DNA of 39,811 nt, from positions 1 to 39,811 of the forward strand of contig JAEKKI010000151.1 of the NCBI GenBank assembly GCA_019510485.1, given 5' to 3'. A model generated the notes under the pieces. The model had not been told where the DNA came from. It did no database searches and worked only from the letters and a program-made list of their open reading frames with translations. Every line of letters starts with the position of its first letter. Within the stretch, counting starts at the first letter, position 1. The position numbers and the translations under genes are program-made. This DNA is from Catenulisporales bacterium (GTDB taxonomy: Bacteria > Actinomycetota > Actinomycetes > Streptomycetales > Catenulisporaceae). Below are positions 36,265 to 39,811 of this stretch, in pieces.

Positions 36265-36876
36265 CTACGGCGCCTGCGTGACGGTGACCGGGAACGACGT
36301 GAGGGTGAACGAGGCCGCCGAGGGATTCGTCACGTCGACCAGCTCCACCGGCTCGGCCAACAAGTAGACGGCGTTCTTCGGCGGGAACGAGGTCAGATCG
36401 GTGTTCAGCAACGCGAACGCCGACTTGCTCGCGTACACGGCCGGCTGCCCGTTGTCGCACGGACTGTGATCCATGGCCACGGCCACGTCCTGGGCGAACG
36501 ACTCGGCGGCCGGGAACGCCCGCCCGACGCCGGGCGCCACGAACTCCCCGGCCGCCGGTCCCCGCTCGGACACGGTCACCGTTCCGAGCTCGGCGTCGTA
36601 GCCGGTCAGCTGCTCGGACTCGGTGGTCACGACGGTGGTCGGCGTGTCCCCCGCGACCCGGTCGCCGACCAGGAGCTGCCCGGTGCCGTGCAGATCGAAG
36701 CGGTGCACGACGCCGTCGCACTCCATCACCATGTCGCCGTCCTCGATGAGCGAGAACGCGGTACCGGACGGCGGCAGCGCGCCGCCGGTCCCGGTCCCGG
36801 CCGCGGGCGCGACCGCACCGCCGCAGGCGAACAAGAAGGCTGAGCCGGCGACGGCCAGCGCGGGTTGGTTTCGCAT
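36265..36876 (-). CDS. Putative lipoprotein, function unknown
   Basis: 203 residues. The signal sequence MRNQPALAVAGSAFLF ends in a lipobox LFAC with C19-region cysteine followed by GG, so the mature protein should be lipid-anchored outside. The rest is mainly beta-strand with two cysteines (DMVMECDG and HSPCDNG) that could pair; no catalytic motif. GAAAGG lies seven bases before ATG 36876, which is the preferred start; a frame from 36957 would put residues ahead of the signal peptide. The 3' end lies 3 bases from the convergent nucleotidyltransferase gene. I do not recognise a named family. Confidence 0.75.
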   Translation of the reverse strand: MRNQPALAVAGSAFLFACGGAVAPAAGTGTGGALPPSGTAFSLIEDGDMVMECDGVVHRFDLHGTGQLLVGDRVAGDTPTTVVTTESEQLTGYDAELGTVTVSERGPAAGEFVAPGVGRAFPAAESFAQDVAVAMDHSPCDNGQPAVYASKSAFALLNTDLTSFPPKNAVYLLAEPVELVDVTNPSAASFTLTSFPVTVTQAP

Positions 36877-36960
36877 GGATGGGCCTTTCGGGAGATTTGT
36901 CGCTTTGGCCGTCACCATCGTCTCGCACGCCACTGACAACCGGCGACCACACACCACGCG

Positions 36961-37851
36961 CTATCCGACTTCCTGGCTCTCGCTCTCGTTCTCGTGGCCG
37001 TGGTCGTTACCGCCGTCGTCACGCCGTAGCATCAGCGGATTCGGGAACGGCGGCCAGTACGGCAGCGGCCGCGGCCCGATCGTCTCGAGATAGGCGTGGT
37101 CGAGCAGGGCTCGCATGAACACGGCGCTGCGGGCGGCGCGGCGGTGCCGCTCGGCGAGCTTCGGGTCGTAGGGCACCCGGCCGGGCCACTGCGGCGCCGG
37201 GACGCGCGGCGCCGGCGGTTCGGCCGGTTCCACAGGTTCGGCAGGTTCGGCAGGTTCTGCCGGCGCCGGTTCGGCCGGCGTGTCCGCCGCGGCCTCCCGC
37301 TCGCCCTCCGGTCCGGGCGTGTCGCCGTCCGCCAGGCCGCCGTAGTCCTGATCCTCGTCGTCCTCGGCGGCCAGCGCGTCGGCCGCGGCCTCCAACGCGT
37401 CGAGCATGTTCCCCGACATCACGGACCGGACCGCGGTGCCGTTCTGCTCCGGATACGGGATCTCGGCCCACACCGCCCGCGCGTAATGGTCGCCCAGCAC
37501 GCCCCACTTCCGCGAGACGGCGTTCACCATCGCCAGCCCCCGGCCGGCCTCGGCGCCCCAGTCCGTCTCGCCGCCCTCGCCGGTGTCGGCGACCACGATC
37601 CGCGGATCGGTCGGCGAGCCCTCGTCGTCGACCCGGACCTGCCAGCGGTCGGCGAAGGCGGCGAGATGCACCACGAACTGCCCGCCGGGCTCACCGCTGG
37701 CGGTGTGCACGATCGCGTTGCCGGCCAACTCGGAGACCGCCAGCACGACCAGATCCGAGCCCGGCACGTCGCCGAGCACCATCTGCGTGAACTGACGGAC
37801 CTCGGCGAGGCACTCGGCCCGGCCGGGGAAGGAACGGGACCAATACGACAC
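36961..37851 (-). CDS. RsbW-like ATP-binding protein (HATPase_c_2) with disordered tail
   Basis: About 296 residues. The GHKL ATPase domain (about 1-135) has the N box LAVSELAGNAIVHT, G1 VDDEGSP and G2 AGRGLAMVNAVS. The other half is Asp/Glu/Pro/Ala-rich (EPAPAEPAEPAEPVEPAEPP, a repeat) with a C-terminal segment RVPYDPKLAERHRRAARSAV. Such proteins are abundant in streptomycetes, often next to XRE/DUF5753 regulators and sometimes anti-sigma factors. GTG 37851 has GGGAGG about eight bases upstream and is preferred over GTG 37860, which directly abuts that sequence. The gene upstream (minus strand) is an XRE/DUF5753 regulator, a common pairing. Confidence 0.88.
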   Translation of the reverse strand: MSYWSRSFPGRAECLAEVRQFTQMVLGDVPGSDLVVLAVSELAGNAIVHTASGEPGGQFVVHLAAFADRWQVRVDDEGSPTDPRIVVADTGEGGETDWGAEAGRGLAMVNAVSRKWGVLGDHYARAVWAEIPYPEQNGTAVRSVMSGNMLDALEAAADALAAEDDEDQDYGGLADGDTPGPEGEREAAADTPAEPAPAEPAEPAEPVEPAEPPAPRVPAPQWPGRVPYDPKLAERHRRAARSAVFMRALLDHAYLETIGPRPLPYWPPFPNPLMLRRDDGGNDHGHENESESQEVG

Positions 37852-37953
37852 CTGGGGCACCTCCCGGACGGTGAGGAGGGGGCCCTTCCGCCCTCCCAGA
37901 AGTCAGGCTAGCCCCAGAGACGGCTGATTCTACGGCATTTCAAGGAAGTTCCC

Positions 37954-38829
37954 TTATTCGGATGATGATTCGTCATCCGCGTTTAGGGTCGGAAGGCGCG
38001 CCAGGTCCATTTCGACCCGGTTGATGAGCGCGATCGCCTCTTCACCGTACACAGCCGACTCCTCGAAACGGCGGAACTGCGCCACGTGTGTCGAGACCTT
38101 GTCAGGCTGCGCCATCAGCAGCTCGCCGGTGAACATCTCCACCGCCACCTCGCGGTCGTCGTAGACGGTGAAGGTGACCATGGGCAATCCGCGCATCGCC
38201 GCGCTCCACGGCAGGATGCCCAGCCGCACGCCGGGATGCATCGCCATCTGCCGCAGCCGGTCGAACTGCGCGGCCATCACCGTCAGCTCGCCGGGCCAGG
38301 TGCGCAGCACGCCCTCGGTGATCAGGAAGGTGAACTCGCGGCCGTCCTCGAACAGCACCGACTGCCGCTCGGTGTGCGTCAGCGCGGCCTTGCCGACCTC
38401 GCGCTCGGACAGCCACGGCGTGAGCCGGTTGGCGTCGCGGGCGTACTCGGCGGTCTGCAGCAGCCGCGGGATGATCGAGTTGGAGAACGTGGACACCGCC
38501 GAACAGGCGCGCTCGCGGTCGGCGATCTGGTTCAGCAGGGTCAGGCCCTTGCCGTACCCGCGGTTGCTGGCGGCGTCGGCGGCCGCCTGGCTGAGCAGGT
38601 CGAAAAGACTCTCCTGCTCCTCGGCCGGCAGGTTCAGCGCGCTGACGATCCGGGCCAGCACATCGCGGCTCGGGACCATCTTGCCGTGCTCGACCTTGGA
38701 CACCGCGGACGAGGTGACGGCAGCGGCGGTCGCCAGATCGCCGCTGGACAGAGCCCGCTCGTTCCGGAACTGCCGGATCCGGCCGCCCAGCTTGGCCGCA
38801 TAAGGACTTCGCACCGCACTCATACCCAT
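37954..38829 (-). CDS. XRE-family regulator with DUF5753 domain
   Basis: 291 residues. The N-terminal helix-turn-helix of the HTH_31 type (about 12-68: LGGRIRQFRNERALSSGDLA, TSSAVSKVEHGKMVP) is followed by the DUF5753 domain with YARDANRLTPWLSEREVGKA, TFLITEGVLRTWPGE, VRLGILPWSAAMRGLP and EMFTGELLMAQPDKVS. This is the WhiJ-like class common in Streptomyces, where members act in development and antibiotic control, generally with a DUF397 protein and an RsbW-like ATPase. The ATPase is the next gene here; I see no DUF397 gene. ATG 38829 or ATG 38823 may start; neither has a clear binding site. Confidence 0.92.
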   Translation of the reverse strand: MGMSAVRSPYAAKLGGRIRQFRNERALSSGDLATAAAVTSSAVSKVEHGKMVPSRDVLARIVSALNLPAEEQESLFDLLSQAAADAASNRGYGKGLTLLNQIADRERACSAVSTFSNSIIPRLLQTAEYARDANRLTPWLSEREVGKAALTHTERQSVLFEDGREFTFLITEGVLRTWPGELTVMAAQFDRLRQMAMHPGVRLGILPWSAAMRGLPMVTFTVYDDREVAVEMFTGELLMAQPDKVSTHVAQFRRFEESAVYGEEAIALINRVEMDLARLPTLNADDESSSE

Positions 38830-38986
38830 TGGTTCTACACCACTTGTGAGGAATCGGTGACCGATCCGCGCAGGATCAATGGTCTGCGGTCACCTGTATG
38901 GATTGTGTTGGACTGGGCTGACGACTCGACCTGGACGGGCGGGGTACGCGGTCGGCGCGGCCGGGCGGCCCGGCCGCGCCGACTTG
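38830..38986. other. Gap between the two XRE/DUF5753 genes
   Basis: 157 bases. No DUF397-like small gene was found on either strand. GC-rich GGCGCGGCCGGGCGGCCCGGCC-like inverted stretch near 38954-38978 may be the terminator of the second regulator. Confidence 0.4.
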
Positions 38987-39811
38987 TCAGCCGGTACCTG
39001 CCCCCGCCGGGGCCGGGATAGACGCCGTCGGCCGCCTGTCACCCGTAAGGAGACCGGTGACGGTCTCCAACTCGTAGTTCGCGACGGCGGCGTACCCGTC
39101 GAGCACGGCCACGTGCGCCGCGATCTCGTCGGCCCGGGACAGCAGATGCTCGCCGGTGTACGTCTCGACCGCGACCGCGGCGTCGTCGTGCAGCGTGAAG
39201 CCGTACAGCGGGAACACCTCGTGCACCGCCGCGGCGTCCGGCACGATGCCGATCCGCACCCCGGGCAGCGCCGAGAGCACCCGCAGCCGGTCGGCCTGGG
39301 TGGCCGCGAGCGTCGGCGGGCCCGGACACAGCCGCAGCGCGCTCTCGGTCAGCAGGAACTCGAAGCTGCGGCCCTGCTCGAACAGCACGCCCTGGCGCTC
39401 CAGATGCAGCGCCGAGGCCCGGCCGAGTTCGCGCTCGGACATCCAGGGCGTCAGGCGCGCGGCGTAGCGGGCGTAGTCAGCGGTCTGCAACAGCGGCGGG
39501 ATCATCGAGACGGAGAAGGAGCGCAGCACCCTGGTGTTGCGCTCACGTTCGGCGATGGCGTCGAGCAGGGCCAGGCCCCGGCCGTGCCGGCGGCGGTCGG
39601 CGGCGTCGTCGACGGCGCGCGACAGCAGGTCGCGCAGGTCGGCACGGTGCTCGTCCCCCAGGCCCAGGACGCCGAGCACCCGTTCCAACACCTCCGCCGA
39701 GGGCAGCATCATGCCGCGCTCGATCTTCGACACCGAGGGCTGGGTCACACCGGCGCGCGCGGCGACCTCCAGACCCGACAAGCCGAGGTCCAGTCGGTGC
39801 CGACGCAGACG
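38987..39811 (-). CDS. XRE-family regulator with DUF5753 domain, start cut by window edge
   Basis: The frame is open to the right edge. The first visible residues (RLRRHRLDLGLSGLEVAARA) are inside the first helix of the HTH_31 domain, so only a few N-terminal residues are missing; a TTG at 39781 should not be taken as the start. The recognition helix TQPSVSKIERGMMLP is complete, and the DUF5753 domain shows YARYAARLTPWMSERELGRA, EFLLTESALRLCPGP, VRIGIVPDAAAVHEVFP and VETYTGEHLLSRADEI. It is a paralogue of the neighbour at 37954-38829 with the same layout throughout, which suggests an old local duplication. Confidence 0.92.
   Translation of the reverse strand, partial: RLRRHRLDLGLSGLEVAARAGVTQPSVSKIERGMMLPSAEVLERVLGVLGLGDEHRADLRDLLSRAVDDAADRRRHGRGLALLDAIAERERNTRVLRSFSVSMIPPLLQTADYARYAARLTPWMSERELGRASALHLERQGVLFEQGRSFEFLLTESALRLCPGPPTLAATQADRLRVLSALPGVRIGIVPDAAAVHEVFPLYGFTLHDDAAVAVETYTGEHLLSRADEIAAHVAVLDGYAAVANYELETVTGLLTGDRRPTASIPAPAGAGTG

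Noticed and set aside
39779-39781. TTG 39781 as start of the last regulator
   Set aside because: The frame stays open to the window edge and the residues before it complete the first helix of the DNA-binding domain.

Overview
This is the chromosomal replication-origin region of a high-GC Gram-positive actinomycete. Genes run outward on both sides of a dnaA-dnaN intergenic oriC (about 22.57-23.33 kb). The order murJ / pseudokinase / sigM / anti-sigma / trxB / trxA / cwlM ... parB-parA-rsmG-jag-yidC-yidD-rnpA-rpmH | dnaA | oriC | dnaN-gnd-recF-DUF721-gyrB-gyrA-DUF3566-tRNA-Ile is the classic streptomycete/mycobacterial arrangement. A gene for a KamB-type 16S rRNA m1A1408 methyltransferase beside this locus fits Catenulispora, from which a 'CacKam' enzyme has been described. 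The genus is an inference; the origin region of an actinomycete is certain.

Left arm (1-9.5 kb, plus strand): the end of a membrane-anchored DUF6049-like protein, lipid II flippase MurJ with a ~325-residue proline-rich cytosolic extension, a stand-alone membrane pseudokinase, an ECF sigma factor with its zinc anti-sigma factor, thioredoxin reductase and thioredoxin behind a textbook SigR promoter, and a CwlM-type amidase-like protein. Together these serve cell-wall synthesis and thiol homeostasis.

9.6-17.1 kb: a leaderless two-gene unit (an archaeal-type DUF371 domain fused to an RsmI-like C-terminal half, translationally coupled to the Kam-type methyltransferase), a PLP aminotransferase, a D-Ala-D-Ala ligase, and the parAB segregation genes. 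About 13 good parS sites are scattered from 7.9 to 17.1 kb, some inside coding sequence. Three are perfect palindromes at the two outer ends; the rest are one asymmetric variant in both orientations. Two further sites carry an extra central base.

17.1-20.4 kb (minus strand): rsmG, jag, yidC, yidD, rnpA and rpmH, with ATGA-type overlaps between rnpA/yidD and yidD/yidC. 20.4-24.5 kb: dnaA with DnaA boxes over its promoter, a strong terminator, oriC with about a dozen DnaA boxes and a unit of tandem boxes, GC spacer and CTA repeats that matches the 'basal unwinding system' with DnaA-trios, then dnaN. 24.6-33.6 kb: gnd, recF, a DciA-like DUF721 gene, gyrB, gyrA, a DUF3566 membrane protein and tRNA-Ile(GAT).

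33.6-39.8 kb is a less conserved tail: a TetR regulator with a 28-bp operator lying on a predicted leaderless promoter, a PDZ-less HtrA-like protease, a nucleotidyltransferase-fold protein, a small lipoprotein, an RsbW-like ATPase and two XRE/DUF5753 regulators, the last cut by the window edge. I see no insertion sequence, prophage, CRISPR array or rRNA operon.
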